Assembly (NCBI RefSeq): GCF_018555685.1
Contig: NZ_JAFLWW010000012.1
Coordinates: 1-64,000 of the forward strand
Origin: Aminobacter anthyllidis
GTDB taxonomy: Bacteria; Pseudomonadota; Alphaproteobacteria; Rhizobiales; Rhizobiaceae
Reading direction: 5' to 3'
DNA length: 64,000 nt
In this document: positions 8,101-17,010 of the stretch, in pieces
Position numbering within the stretch: the first letter of the stretch is position 1
Layout of the letters: each line of letters starts with the position of its first letter
Notes under the pieces: model-generated
Database searches by the model: none
What the model saw: only the letters and a program-made list of their open reading frames with translations
What the model was told of the DNA's origin: nothing
Made by a program: the position numbers and the translations under genes

Positions 8101-9027
8101 ATGACCATCCTTTTGAATAACCATGGCTACGACAATGAAAGCTGGCGAAGGGAAATCTGCCGCCAGCTTCCTGAATTGCCGGTCAAACTGTTCGGTGAAC
8201 CGATCGACCCCAATGAAGTCGTCTATGCGATGGTCTGGAACCACCCCGCGGGCGATCTTAACCGCTATCCGAATCTCAAGGCAATTTTCTCGCTCGGCGC
8301 CGGTGCCGAGCATTTCGTGGCTGATACAAGCTTGCCCGACGTCCCGGTGATTCTCCTCGCCGATCCGGCCGTCGCCTGCGACATGGCGGCCCACGCCCTC
8401 TACTGGGTACTGACGTTTCACCGGCGCTACGCGGACTACCGATCCCAGCAGAAAGACCGGATCTGGCATCGCAAGCAAATCGTCCCCACGAAAGAGTTTC
8501 ACGCGGGCGTGTTCGGTTTGGGTCGCATCGGCACCGAAGTCGCCAGCCGCATGCGCGATTTTGGATACGCGGTCAGCGGGTGGGATCGCAGCGCGCGACA
8601 GATCGACGGGATCGACTGCTATTCCGGAACGGATACCCTCCCAGAGTTCCTGAGCCGTATCGATGTCGTCATCAACGCTCTCCCGCTATCCCCGAAGACG
8701 CGGCACTTTCTCGATGAGAAGATCTTCTCGGTCATGCCCCCCGGCAGCTTTTTTGTTAACATTAGCCGCGGCGCTGTCGTCCATGACGAGTCCCTGCTTG
8801 ACGCTCTCGACCGCGGCCATCTCGCCGGCGCCGCCCTAGATGCATTCGCCCAAGAACCGCTTCCGGTCTCGCATCGCTATTGGTCCCACCCCAAGGTGTT
8901 CGTGACGCCGCATATGTCGGGGGCCACATTTGCATCGAGCGCTGTAGCCGTGATCGCCAACAACGTGCGCCGTCTTGAGCGCGGGCTTGAGGTCTTTCCG
9001 CTGTTCAACCGGGAGGACGGCTATTGA
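8101..9027 (+). CDS. D-2-hydroxyacid dehydrogenase, glyoxylate/hydroxypyruvate reductase A-like
   Basis: This is an NAD(P)H-dependent reductase of 2-keto acids such as glyoxylate or hydroxypyruvate, 308 residues, close to GhrA length. It has the Rossmann motif GVFGLGRIGTEV (about residue 137 on), the NISRGAVV catalytic Arg region and the TPHMSGAT His region, the Arg-Glu-His triad region of the family. The frame is open from 7909, but ATG 8101 begins at the family N-terminus (MTILLNNHGYDNESW). Its Shine-Dalgarno is weak, a G-run 13 nt upstream. A 137-nt gap separates it from the aldolase gene, so it may be cotranscribed or have its own promoter. Confidence 0.84.
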   Translation: MTILLNNHGYDNESWRREICRQLPELPVKLFGEPIDPNEVVYAMVWNHPAGDLNRYPNLKAIFSLGAGAEHFVADTSLPDVPVILLADPAVACDMAAHALYWVLTFHRRYADYRSQQKDRIWHRKQIVPTKEFHAGVFGLGRIGTEVASRMRDFGYAVSGWDRSARQIDGIDCYSGTDTLPEFLSRIDVVINALPLSPKTRHFLDEKIFSVMPPGSFFVNISRGAVVHDESLLDALDRGHLAGAALDAFAQEPLPVSHRYWSHPKVFVTPHMSGATFASSAVAVIANNVRRLERGLEVFPLFNREDGY

Positions 9028-9029
9028 CC

Positions 9030-10139
9030 TTATCGGCATAATGTCATGCTCCGATTTTGGTGCAGATCCAAATCAGGGTGCGTATCGGCGGTCGCAGGTC
9101 GTGCCGTTGGCACGCCGAGAAATCTCCCGGCCGGAAGATTTCGGGCTTTGTGAGGCGCTATCTGATGCGCCTGGCGGAAACACCTCGAAAAGTGGGAGGC
9201 GGACACGAAGCCACAGGATACCGCGATTTCCAGAACTGGCATCGCCGACTGGGCAAGCAGGAGCTTCGCGTGTTCCAATCGCAATTCCCGGAAGTAGCGG
9301 CAGGGAGAGCGACCGATATCATTGCGGAAGAGGCGTTCCACCTGCCGCCGCGACAGCCCTGCAGCCGCCGCAAGGTCCGCCATGGTCAGCGGGGCTGCCA
9401 AATTCCTCTGCATCAATTCGATGAGCTTCACGACCGTGGGGTTGAGCCTGCCATGCTGACGCAGAAGCGGCAGCCGCTGGCGCTCCTCGCCTGTGCGGAC
9501 ACGGCCCGCAACGGCCAACTCCGCAGCACTCACCGCGACAGGTTCGCCGCAATGATATTTCACAAGCTCGATCATCATATCGAAGGCTGCCGTGCCCCCG
9601 GCGCAGCTCCAGATGTTGTTGTCGACCTCGTAAACGGTGGCTGCCGCCTCAATGCGCATGAACCGCTCCTTGAACCCCGGCAGGGCCTCCCAATGGACGG
9701 CGCACTTGCGGTCATTGAGCAGGCCGGCTTTGGCCAAAGCAGTGACACCGTTTTCAAACGCGCCCGTCCCAATGCGGCGCTGCCGACATTCGCGCAACCA
9801 TGCGCTAAGCACCTTGGTTTCAGGTCCTCCATCAGGCTCATCACCGAAGACCAGAGCCAGTACCGGGCGTTCAGGCTGCATCAGATACCTGCGCTCCTGT
9901 GCCAAGTCGGCGTCCGCTGCGACAAAGATGCCGCAGCTCGCCCTCACGGCTCCACCCAGGTGGGAAACAATACGCCAGCGAAAGGCTTCACGTCCGGCCG
10001 CTTTGTTGGTGAGGCGGAAGACGTCCAAGGCCGACGCCACGGCGAGAAGTTCGAATCCGGGCGCCAAGTAGAGTGCGACAGTAATCGGTTCGATGGCAGA
10101 AGCGGATGCCCAAACACCCTGGGACCAGTGGTGGACCAT
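9030..10139 (-). CDS. GlxA family AraC-type transcriptional regulator
   Basis: This 369-residue regulator has an N-terminal class I glutamine-amidotransferase-like (DJ-1/PfpI) sensor domain, about 20-190. A C-terminal AraC double helix-turn-helix follows at about 235-335 (MADLAAAAGLSRRQVERLF and VLEIAVSCGFVSASHFSRCF). GlxA-type regulators include GbdR and CdhR, which activate glycine betaine and carnitine catabolism; this suits the adjacent betaine-type transporter. It is convergent with the hydroxyacid dehydrogenase gene (2 nt between stops) and divergent from a second GlxA-type gene. GGAGAG lies 8 nt before the start. The ligand is unknown. Confidence 0.88.
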   Translation of the reverse strand: MVHHWSQGVWASASAIEPITVALYLAPGFELLAVASALDVFRLTNKAAGREAFRWRIVSHLGGAVRASCGIFVAADADLAQERRYLMQPERPVLALVFGDEPDGGPETKVLSAWLRECRQRRIGTGAFENGVTALAKAGLLNDRKCAVHWEALPGFKERFMRIEAAATVYEVDNNIWSCAGGTAAFDMMIELVKYHCGEPVAVSAAELAVAGRVRTGEERQRLPLLRQHGRLNPTVVKLIELMQRNLAAPLTMADLAAAAGLSRRQVERLFRNDIGRSPCRYFRELRLEHAKLLLAQSAMPVLEIAVSCGFVSASHFSRCFRQAHQIAPHKARNLPAGRFLGVPTARPATADTHPDLDLHQNRSMTLCR

Positions 10140-10239
10140 AGTCAGACTCTCCGCCTTGTTCTCTTAGCGACGAGGGATAGCCCGCCCGCGCCTTCATCTG
10201 ATCGAAAGGGAAAGTCGGCGAAAGGACGGTTGCGTCAGC

Positions 10240-11388
10240 ATGGCAGTACATATGCGACACGGTGATTTCTTCACCAATAATCAGGCTCAAAGGCCAAGGC
10301 GCAACCCTGCCCCGTTATCCGTCGGGTTTCTCCTGCTCCATCGGTTCACCCTGGGGGCGTTTGCAAATTTCGTTGACGTGCTGCGCCTGGCCGCCGACGA
10401 AGGGGACCGCAGCCGCCCGATCCACTGTCAGTGGCGGATTATCTCGCCTGACATGTCGCCGATCCTGTCCAGCTGCGGCGTTGCTATCTCTCCCCACGAA
10501 CGGATCGGAGACCTTCGCCGCTTCGATTACCTAGTGGTTGTTGGCGGGGTTCTCGAAGAGGACAGCCTCCTGGTCGACGCGCGGTTCTACGACCATCTTC
10601 GACACGCTGCCGAGGTAGGCATACCGCTCGTGGGTCTGTGCACTGGCTCGTTCATATTGCACCGGGCCGGTCTGATGCACGGCTACAAGTGTTGCGTGAG
10701 CTGGTTCCACAATTCGGATTTCCTGCGGCTTTTCGACGGTCTCCAAGCCGTTTCCGACCAAATTTTCGTTGTCGATCGAGACCGGCTGACCTGTTCGGGC
10801 GGCGCGAGCGCCGCGCATCTCGCCGCTTTCCTCGTCGATAGGCATCTCGGTAAAGCCCTGGCCTCCAAGAGTTTGCGGATTATGATGTTTAACGAGGCGG
10901 CAAAGGGTGAGACGGCGCAGCCGACCGGACGCCTTGAGGTTGTCGTCCGAGACGAAATCCTGAAACGCGCAGTGCTGCTTATGCAGCACCACCTTGAGGT
11001 TCCGCTGACTATCGGCCGGATAGCCGACAAGCTCAGCACAAGCAAACGACTGGTCGAGCGCCGCTTTCGATCGGAACTCCATACCTCGCCTCAGGCGGTC
11101 TACATCCAGATACGGCTCGCTCACGCTCGCCATCTTTTGCAGAGAACCGACAGGTCGATTTCAAGCATCGCCCTGGAATGCGGCTTCTGCGACGGTTCGC
11201 ACCTGAGCCGCGTCTTTCGCCTTCAGTACCTGCGTACACCTCAACAGTTCAGGTCGCAGCTAGGAGAATCGCTGTCCCTGCATCGCGGCCAACGGCACGG
11301 TAGCCAGGAACCGCCGGTATCGGGAACCAGTTTGGATGAAAATGACCCCTCGAACAGGATCCCTATTCCACGAATAATCACAGTATAG
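10240..11388 (+). CDS. GlxA family AraC-type transcriptional regulator (second, divergent)
   Basis: This 382-residue regulator has the same architecture as its divergent neighbour: a DJ-1/PfpI-like domain, then an AraC HTH pair (IGRIADKLSTSKRLVERRF; ISSIALECGFCDGSHLSRVF) near residues 245-345. The amidotransferase-type nucleophile region reads GLCTGSFIL, so a Cys is kept, unlike in the neighbour where the equivalent region is GTGAFENG. ATG 10240 is taken; ATG 10252 is also possible. The 100-bp space between the two regulators must hold both promoters. The proteins differ markedly, so they are not a recent duplication. Confidence 0.87.
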   Translation: MAVHMRHGDFFTNNQAQRPRRNPAPLSVGFLLLHRFTLGAFANFVDVLRLAADEGDRSRPIHCQWRIISPDMSPILSSCGVAISPHERIGDLRRFDYLVVVGGVLEEDSLLVDARFYDHLRHAAEVGIPLVGLCTGSFILHRAGLMHGYKCCVSWFHNSDFLRLFDGLQAVSDQIFVVDRDRLTCSGGASAAHLAAFLVDRHLGKALASKSLRIMMFNEAAKGETAQPTGRLEVVVRDEILKRAVLLMQHHLEVPLTIGRIADKLSTSKRLVERRFRSELHTSPQAVYIQIRLAHARHLLQRTDRSISSIALECGFCDGSHLSRVFRLQYLRTPQQFRSQLGESLSLHRGQRHGSQEPPVSGTSLDENDPSNRIPIPRIITV

Positions 11389-11887
11389 CGCAGGAGGTAC
11401 CATGATACGCTGCGGCGGTGGGTACAATCAGCTCTTCCGGGGTTCAAAAAGCCCTGCCGGTGGGGAGGTTCCCCTGTAGGCCACCAAGCTTGGAACTGCG
11501 GTTTGCGTAGCCACCCGAAGTCGACAACCGATGTTGCGAGCTCAGTCTGCGGTGGCCCACCCACTACATCCTGGCAAGGTCAGCCGAAGGTTGAAATAAT
11601 GTCATGCGGCAGATGAGTTTTTTGCGCGACTGTCGGGCCTGGGGCACATGATAGCGTCTGCACTGAACCGTCCGAATGAAGGATGGTGTCTTCAAACTGT
11701 AAACCACCCGATTGCAGTTTGCTAACGCGGCGAAGTCTAGCAATTGAGTCCTTGAGGCGTACCGGCACCGTCGAGAAGGTACCCGGCCGGGGAGTGGGGC
11801 GGACTGGTGGATTACATGTGCAGTTGTGCAGGCCCAATCGAGACCACCGAATCGGCGCTGGCTGCGTCGTCTCAAGCGGGGCACCCC
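11389..11887 (+). other. 500-bp leader region without a gene
   Basis: No convincing coding frame was found. It holds the upstream element at 11591-11640 and the leader of the DMT transporter gene. Minus-strand frames here lack a start context and resemble nothing known. Confidence 0.45.
11591..11640 (+). promoter_or_regulatory. Upstream element shared with the 14.07-kb promoter
   Basis: The segment contains TGAAA-TAAT-GTCAT-GCGGC followed by a TTTTTTGCG block. A related order of words (TGAAA, GTCAT, CGGC, TTTTTTGCG) occurs at 14069-14103 upstream of the enoyl-CoA hydratase homologue. It lies about 250 bp before the transporter start. Co-regulation of the two genes is inference. Confidence 0.4.
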
Positions 11888-12820
11888 ATGCAGAAGAATC
11901 CCTTAGCAGCTACAGGCTTTCTTTGCCTAGGCGTTCTCATTTTCTCGCTGCAGGACGCGATTTTGAAAGGGCTCTCGGACACGTATTCGGTCACCCAAGC
12001 GATAACGGTTCGATCAATTGTCGCATTGCCCATACTGGTGGTGTTGGTGCGTGCGACCGGGAGTATTCGGTTCCTTCTTTCAAAGCGTGCCGGCCTGCTG
12101 ACCATTCGCGCAGTGATCCTCCTAGGCGCATACCTTTGCTACTATCTTTCAATCGCAGCGATGCCTCTGGCCGATGCTATCGCGCTCTATTTTGTCGCTC
12201 CACTCATCATTGCGGGGCTAGGAATTCTTTTCCTCGGTGAGCGACCTCACCAGACCACCTATATGGCTCTGGTGCTGGGTTTGATCGGCGTGATCATCAC
12301 GTTGGAACCGGGTCTTGCGGCCTTCGAATGGGCATCTGCGTTAACGCTCTTGGCTGCAGCCCTCTACTCGTCGGCCCAGATCCTGGTGAGGAAACTTGGC
12401 GACAGCGAGAGCGCCGCGGTTATCACATTCTATCAGAATTTGGCCTTCCTCATTGGCGCGCCCGTGTTGGCCATTCTCGTGAGTTCAAGCGGCCTTGAAG
12501 ATGCTGGTCACCCGAGTCTTGCCTTCCTTACGCGCCCATGGGTCTGGCCAACGCTCAACGATACGTTGCTGATGGCCGGCTGTGGCGTAATCGCATCTGC
12601 CGGAATGACATTGCTTGCCCAGGCTTACCGACTAGCCCCAGCGGGGAACATCGCCGTCTTCGAGTACAGCGCCATCATATGGGTTCCACTATGGGGATTT
12701 TTGTTCTTCGACGAAGTGCCGAGGTTCACTACCGTCGTGGGTGCAGCCCTGATCTGTGGAGCCGGATTGTTTGCGCTGATTGGGCAGAGTTTCGCTAAGA
12801 ACGTAGCTGAACCGACTTAG
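11888..12820 (+). CDS. DMT superfamily (EamA-type) membrane transporter
   Basis: This is an inner-membrane drug/metabolite transporter of 310 residues with about ten hydrophobic helices and two EamA repeats (about 10-140 and 155-290). Examples are the LYFVAPLIIAGLGILFLGE and VFEYSAIIWVPLWGFLFFDE repeat ends, each finishing with the typical G-E/D-E. ATG 11888 starts at a short cytoplasmic N-terminus directly before helix 1; the frame is open further upstream. It probably exports or imports a small metabolite linked to the surrounding catabolic genes. Substrate cannot be predicted. Confidence 0.85.
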   Translation: MQKNPLAATGFLCLGVLIFSLQDAILKGLSDTYSVTQAITVRSIVALPILVVLVRATGSIRFLLSKRAGLLTIRAVILLGAYLCYYLSIAAMPLADAIALYFVAPLIIAGLGILFLGERPHQTTYMALVLGLIGVIITLEPGLAAFEWASALTLLAAALYSSAQILVRKLGDSESAAVITFYQNLAFLIGAPVLAILVSSSGLEDAGHPSLAFLTRPWVWPTLNDTLLMAGCGVIASAGMTLLAQAYRLAPAGNIAVFEYSAIIWVPLWGFLFFDEVPRFTTVVGAALICGAGLFALIGQSFAKNVAEPT

Positions 12821-12907
12821 TTCGGTTCTCCACGAAAATCGTCGGTGCCAGCAGTGTGCCAAACGCGAAATTCACGGACTGGTAACTGGGGAAGGAGTCA
12901 TCCTCTA

Positions 12908-13681
12908 TTGAGTGCAATTGGTGATACCAAGTCGATCACACTGCCGGATATTCGTGCGCGAAAGGGCGGGACGTCTGCCTGACTTCAAATACCACGCCGA
13001 TCGCGAAGCTGGTTGACCGCCACGGCGACATTGTTCTTGTTGGCGATAGTGTCGGCATGGTGCTCCACGGCCTGCCCTCGACACTCGGCGTGACACTGGA
13101 GATGACGGGTCATGCACGGCCAGGCCGTGCGACGCGGCCTCGAGTAGTCGCGGACCTCCGCAAGACAGTGGCGAGTTGGCGCGATGAGGGGTGGCGCATC
13201 GCCATGGTGCCGACCATGTGCGCCCTGCATGAGGGCCATCTCAGCCTGGCGAGGACCGCACTGGAGCGCGTTGATCGAGTGATCGTCACGCTCTTCGTCA
13301 ACCCGAAGCAGTTCAACAGCCAGGCCGATCTCGCCGCATATCCGCGCACGGAAGACGAGGATGCCGCCAAGCTGGGGCTGCTGGGCATCCACCTGCTTTA
13401 TCTACCGGACGGCACCGAGATGTACCCAGAGGGGTTCGCCACTACTATTACGGTGAATGGCCTCAGCGAAGGTCTATGCGGCGCATTCCGTTCGGGGCAT
13501 TTTGAAGGGATATTCCCGAATCGAGTATCTCGAACTGCGGGCTGAGGAGGACCTCGCACCGATGCGCACACTTGATAGACCCGGACGCCTGGTTGCGGCT
13601 GCCTGGCTTGGAGAAACGCGTCTGATCGATAATGTCGACGCGCGGCCCCGCCCAGGAGTCATCGCGCGCACAGCGGCTTGA
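12908..13681 (+). pseudogene. panB-panC relic: hydroxymethyltransferase fragment joined to pantothenate synthetase
   Basis: The first part encodes a PanB-like N-terminus ([12 protein letters not shown], frameshift near 12972, then [20 protein letters not shown]). It is joined in frame to PanC ([43 protein letters not shown]). PanC is cut after SGHFEG, and after an internal loss of roughly 100-150 codons plus a frame change the PanC C-terminus resumes ([13 protein letters not shown] to AAWLGETRLIDN). The usual Gly of the PanC VPTMGALH motif is Cys. panB and panC are pantothenate genes often carried on rhizobial plasmids and symbiosis islands. No intact copy is visible here. Confidence 0.85.
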
Positions 13682-14229
13682 AACGGGTAGCGGCTGGGCA
13701 TCCTTTCCGACAAACAAGGGCCTGGAGCGAATTGGATCCGTCCGGCGGCTGGCTCGGCCGGCCCCAACCACATCGGTCACCGCGCTTCCCGTGCTACTCC
13801 GAGCCGGTTCGTGCCCCGACCAGCGTTCGCTATACCCTGGCAGCTTAGCACTGACGATTTTGTTGGCCGTCGCGCACGCTTCCGGCCCGTGATAGCATTC
13901 GCCGAAGGCTCTCATCTGCTCAGCCGGAGCGTAAGGAGCCGGTGATCTGTGAGATCCCATACTCGTTCGGCGAGCCGAACTTGGAATGTAGCGGAAGGGC
14001 GTCAGCTAACGTCTCGATCCACCAGCTGCCGCAGCTTGCGGACATGAATTCATGCTAGCATATTTGCCTGAAACAAAGTCATCGGCCAGGTTACTTTTTT
14101 GCGGGCACTCGCCGCTGAAATGGGTGCTATCCCTATGCAATCTCGCCGCAGCGCCGCAGCTAGGTGAGAAGTCGCGCCTGCAGAGTAGGATTGCCTACCA
14201 GACGGGAACATTACATTCAGCGAGGTCAC
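13682..14229 (+). other. Gene-free region before the enoyl-CoA hydratase homologue
   Basis: No protein-like frame was found. At 14069-14103 it contains the words TGAAA, GTCAT, CGGC and TTTTTTGCG in the same order as the 11.6-kb element, about 130 bp before the next start codon. Confidence 0.45.
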
Positions 14230-15072
14230 ATGCCAGAGATCACCCCTGACACAACGAATTACGAAAACATCCTCTACGAGGTCGATTCCGAGCATATTTG
14301 CTGGGTGACGTTAAATCGCCCAGAAAAAGCCAACGCCATGAGCGAACAGCTGATCCTTGAACTCCGAGCGGCTCTTCTCCGTGCCGATCAAGACGAGGAC
14401 GTGAACGTAATCGTGGTACGCGGCGCTGGCCGCGGCTTCTCGGGGGGCTACGACCTGGATGGAGACGCCCAGGACGACCGGTCCTCGATCTACCCCTATC
14501 GATTGAAATACATTCGCCAGTTCGAGGAATTCATAACTCCATGGCTCCTGAGCAAGCCGGTGATTGCGTCCGTGCACAAGTATGCGATCGGCAAAGCCTT
14601 CGAGTTCTCACTGTTTTGCGATTACACCATCGCGACCTCCGATACCAAGATGGGATACAGCGAGGTCCGCTACGGCCTGTCCGCTCATTGTCTGTTCATG
14701 CCTTGGCTTGTGAACATGAAGACCGCGAAGGACCTCCTGCTGACCGGACGCGAAGTGCCCGCTCACGAAGCGAAAGTGTTGGGCCTGATATCGGAGGTGG
14801 TGGAACCTGCGGACTTGCACGAAGCAACAAAGCGTAAGGCCACGCTGATGGCCAGAATTCCGCGAGAGATGCAGCGAATGCATAAGATGTATCTCAACCG
14901 CCTTTACGAACTGCAGGGGCTTAGAACCGCGACCGACTATTACCTGGAGCTGGTAGCTGTGTTGGGTCAACAGCCGGTCCCCGAATACGTCGAACTCACC
15001 AAGATGACGGTGGAGAAGGGCCTACGGGCGGCTTTGGATCACGCTCAAGCTCGTTATAAGGGCCTCGATTGA
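14230..15072 (+). CDS. Enoyl-CoA hydratase/isomerase (crotonase) family protein
   Basis: This crotonase-fold protein of 280 residues probably acts on an acyl-CoA thioester in the cytoplasm. The first oxyanion-hole segment reads RGAGRGFSGGYDLDG (about residue 64 on). The second reads KYAIGKAFEFSLFCDY, where most hydratases have G-G-G rather than G-K-A. The Glu in SEVRYGL is at the usual acid/base region, but the second catalytic Glu of true hydratases is not obvious, so isomerase, lyase or dehalogenase chemistry is possible. ATG 14230 has a GAGG-like site upstream and matches the family start. Confidence 0.8.
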   Translation: MPEITPDTTNYENILYEVDSEHICWVTLNRPEKANAMSEQLILELRAALLRADQDEDVNVIVVRGAGRGFSGGYDLDGDAQDDRSSIYPYRLKYIRQFEEFITPWLLSKPVIASVHKYAIGKAFEFSLFCDYTIATSDTKMGYSEVRYGLSAHCLFMPWLVNMKTAKDLLLTGREVPAHEAKVLGLISEVVEPADLHEATKRKATLMARIPREMQRMHKMYLNRLYELQGLRTATDYYLELVAVLGQQPVPEYVELTKMTVEKGLRAALDHAQARYKGLD

Positions 15073-15280
15073 GCCAGTAACCCCGGCGCGTCGCACCATA
15101 CCACTGCGGCGCGCATCCAAGCGAGCATAGCGTTGAGCGTCCCTCCGCTGCGAATATCGGTAAGGTTCGTCTCTGGAAGAATCTTTTTAGTAGGGTGGTT
15201 TCCAATGGGCACCGGCCTGGGACCGAAAAGCGGACCTGCCAGACCTCAGCAGGCGCGGGAGGCAATAATGAGGCTTAGCT

Positions 15281-15902
15281 TTGACGACGACATATCCATT
15301 TTCACCTTCTCTTGCCGACCATATCCGGTCCATGTTCTTACAGTTTGCACCGCGGAAAACTTTATACCCAGAGAACTTGAAACGAGCAGCAGTTGGAATC
15401 GTTCGCGTAGCGGCCGACGATGATTCAGGCGAGACCGCCTTTTTGCTCCCAAGACGCGTTCCCATGCAGGCCAATACGCATTGCCGGGAGGGCGGATCGA
15501 AGTGGGGAAGGCGCAGTCGACACAGTCATTCGGGAATGCATGGAAGAAATTGGTCTGGACCTTTCGGCAGATCAGGTATTGGGTACTTTGGACCTCTACG
15601 TGACTCAATCTGGCTATGCCGTCACACCGGTCGTTTTTCAAACTGCAAAAGAACCCAATTTCTGCCTCAACCAAAACGAAGTGGATCAAATTTTCCGGAT
15701 TAAGCTCTCTGAGCTCTCTGGGGAGCGATCCGCACAGTTTTTCTATCAGGAAGAAGGGGGCCAGCGTCTTATACGCCTTCCAATATTTGATCATCACATA
15801 CACGCACCTACGGCGGCTATTCTCTATCAATTTATCGAGATGGTGGCTGGCCGATACAAACGGATTGACGACCTCGCAGCTCCGAACTTTGCAACACGGT
15901 AA
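15281..15902 (+). pseudogene. Nudix hydrolase (NudL/CoA pyrophosphatase-like) with two frameshifts
   Basis: Three frames must be joined. LKRAAVGIVRVAADD to FLLPRRVP lies in the first, LPGGRIEVG (15481-15507) in the second, and EGAVDTVIRECMEEIG onward in the third. Together they recreate a Nudix box (GG-x-E-x-GE-A-RE-x-x-EE-x-G) followed by the VTQSGYAVTPVVF segment typical of NudL-type CoA pyrophosphatases. Both shifts fall within about 30 bp, inside or beside the Nudix box, so the gene is almost certainly inactive unless these are sequencing errors. Confidence 0.7.
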
Positions 15903-16034
15903 TGCCTGGCCGGTCAATCGAGCTAAGACGCCTCGGAAGCGGGCGTCGCGCTGAAAGTCGGATGGCGAGAGCGCACTGGGATCGCGGCGCTGAGCTAAAA
16001 ACGTGTTGGACTATGCCGCCGGCATGGGTGGCCG

Positions 16035-16515
16035 CTATGGCCCAGTGAGGTCCTCGTAGCGGTCGCGATAGTCCTTTGCGGATCGGTTGTCCGACGGCTT
16101 GGGAACTGGCATGCCGAGCTGGTCACGACAGCAGGCGAGCTTTTGCGCGCGATAGGCCGAGGAGGCCGTAGTAGCGGATGCGATGGAAGCCCTCGAGCAG
16201 GACCTGTAGCAGGAAGCGGCGAATGAATTCATCGGCCGTGACGGTCATGACTTTCTGCCACTGCCGTGCCGATAGTCCTTCCAGCGAAAGGCGACTTTGC
16301 CATCCTCGATGGCGGCGAGGCGATTGTTGGAAATGGCGAGGCGGTGCGTATAGCGGCTGACATAGTCGAGGACCATAGATGACCAGCCGGCCTTTCGTAG
16401 CGGCGCCAGATAGCGCCGGAAGGCATCGCGCTCGCTCAAAGCCTTGCAAGTCAGAGAAGAACTTCAACCGGCCCGCGTCGAAGGCTTTGCGGGACGCTCG
16501 GCAGTCCTCACGCTT
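16035..16515 (-). mobile_element. IS91-family transposase remnant
   Basis: Fragments of the IS91 Y2 transposase occur in successive minus-strand frames: GRLKFFSDLQGF, then LDYVSRYTHRLAISNNRLAA and VAFRWKDYRHG, then TADEFIRRFLLQVL and GFHRIRYYGLL, and finally YEDLTG. At least two frameshifts separate them. The rolling-circle nuclease half and both ends are missing. A tyrosine-recombinase scrap at 33.4 kb may be the related accessory gene. Confidence 0.75.
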
Positions 16516-17010
16516 GTGCTCATGCACGGAGCGATTGCCGTGGCGACGGCCCGGTTTGCCGCAAGCGCTAGATTTCCGCACAGCGGTCGAGGCACTCATC
16601 TCGCCTCAGTCGCGCGGGATTCAACCGCGTCATCTTCGACGTGATGGCCAGAATAGTCTTCTTCGAATGGCCCGTTTCGGACTGATGCTTCCCCCCTTCA
16701 TCTGCCATCAGCGCGAAATTCAATGCGTTTCGGCTCATTTTCGGCGTTTCGTCGAACAGGCTGCGGTTGAAGGAAAGACGTAAAGGCATTCATCTAATGT
16801 TCATAAAGTAGTTATGTGCTAAAAATATAGATATTTTACAATAATGAAAATGCAATATGTATTACAATAATTTTAATATACACTGCATTGCTGCCCCACA
16901 AATCAGGCCTTATTATTTCTCGGTGCCATTGGGACTGCATCCAGGCACCGGACACGACTTTACCTGTGAAAGGGAATTCCGTGTGTGCTGTAGAGACTGG
17001 AGGATGCGCC
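16516..17010 (+). promoter_or_regulatory. Leader with an AT-rich island (16790-16890) before the dehydrogenase operon
   Basis: After the IS91 remnant the sequence turns sharply AT-rich for about 100 bp (16795-16890), with many TA-rich runs, then returns to mixed composition. Similar AT-rich islands precede the methyltransferase pseudogene (28.35-28.47 kb) and the NRPS-PKS gene (33.59-33.69 kb). AT-rich leaders are common targets of MucR-type silencers in rhizobia; that role here is inference. No clear sigma-54 or nod-box sequence was found. Confidence 0.5.

Noticed and set aside
9057-10265. A 402-codon plus-strand frame
   Set aside because: It is the complement of the GlxA-type regulator gene and has no recognisable domains.
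16918-16940. A sigma-54-like GG/GC pair before the dehydrogenase operon
   Set aside because: The GG-N10-GC spacing is not met and no TGT-N10-ACA site lies upstream.
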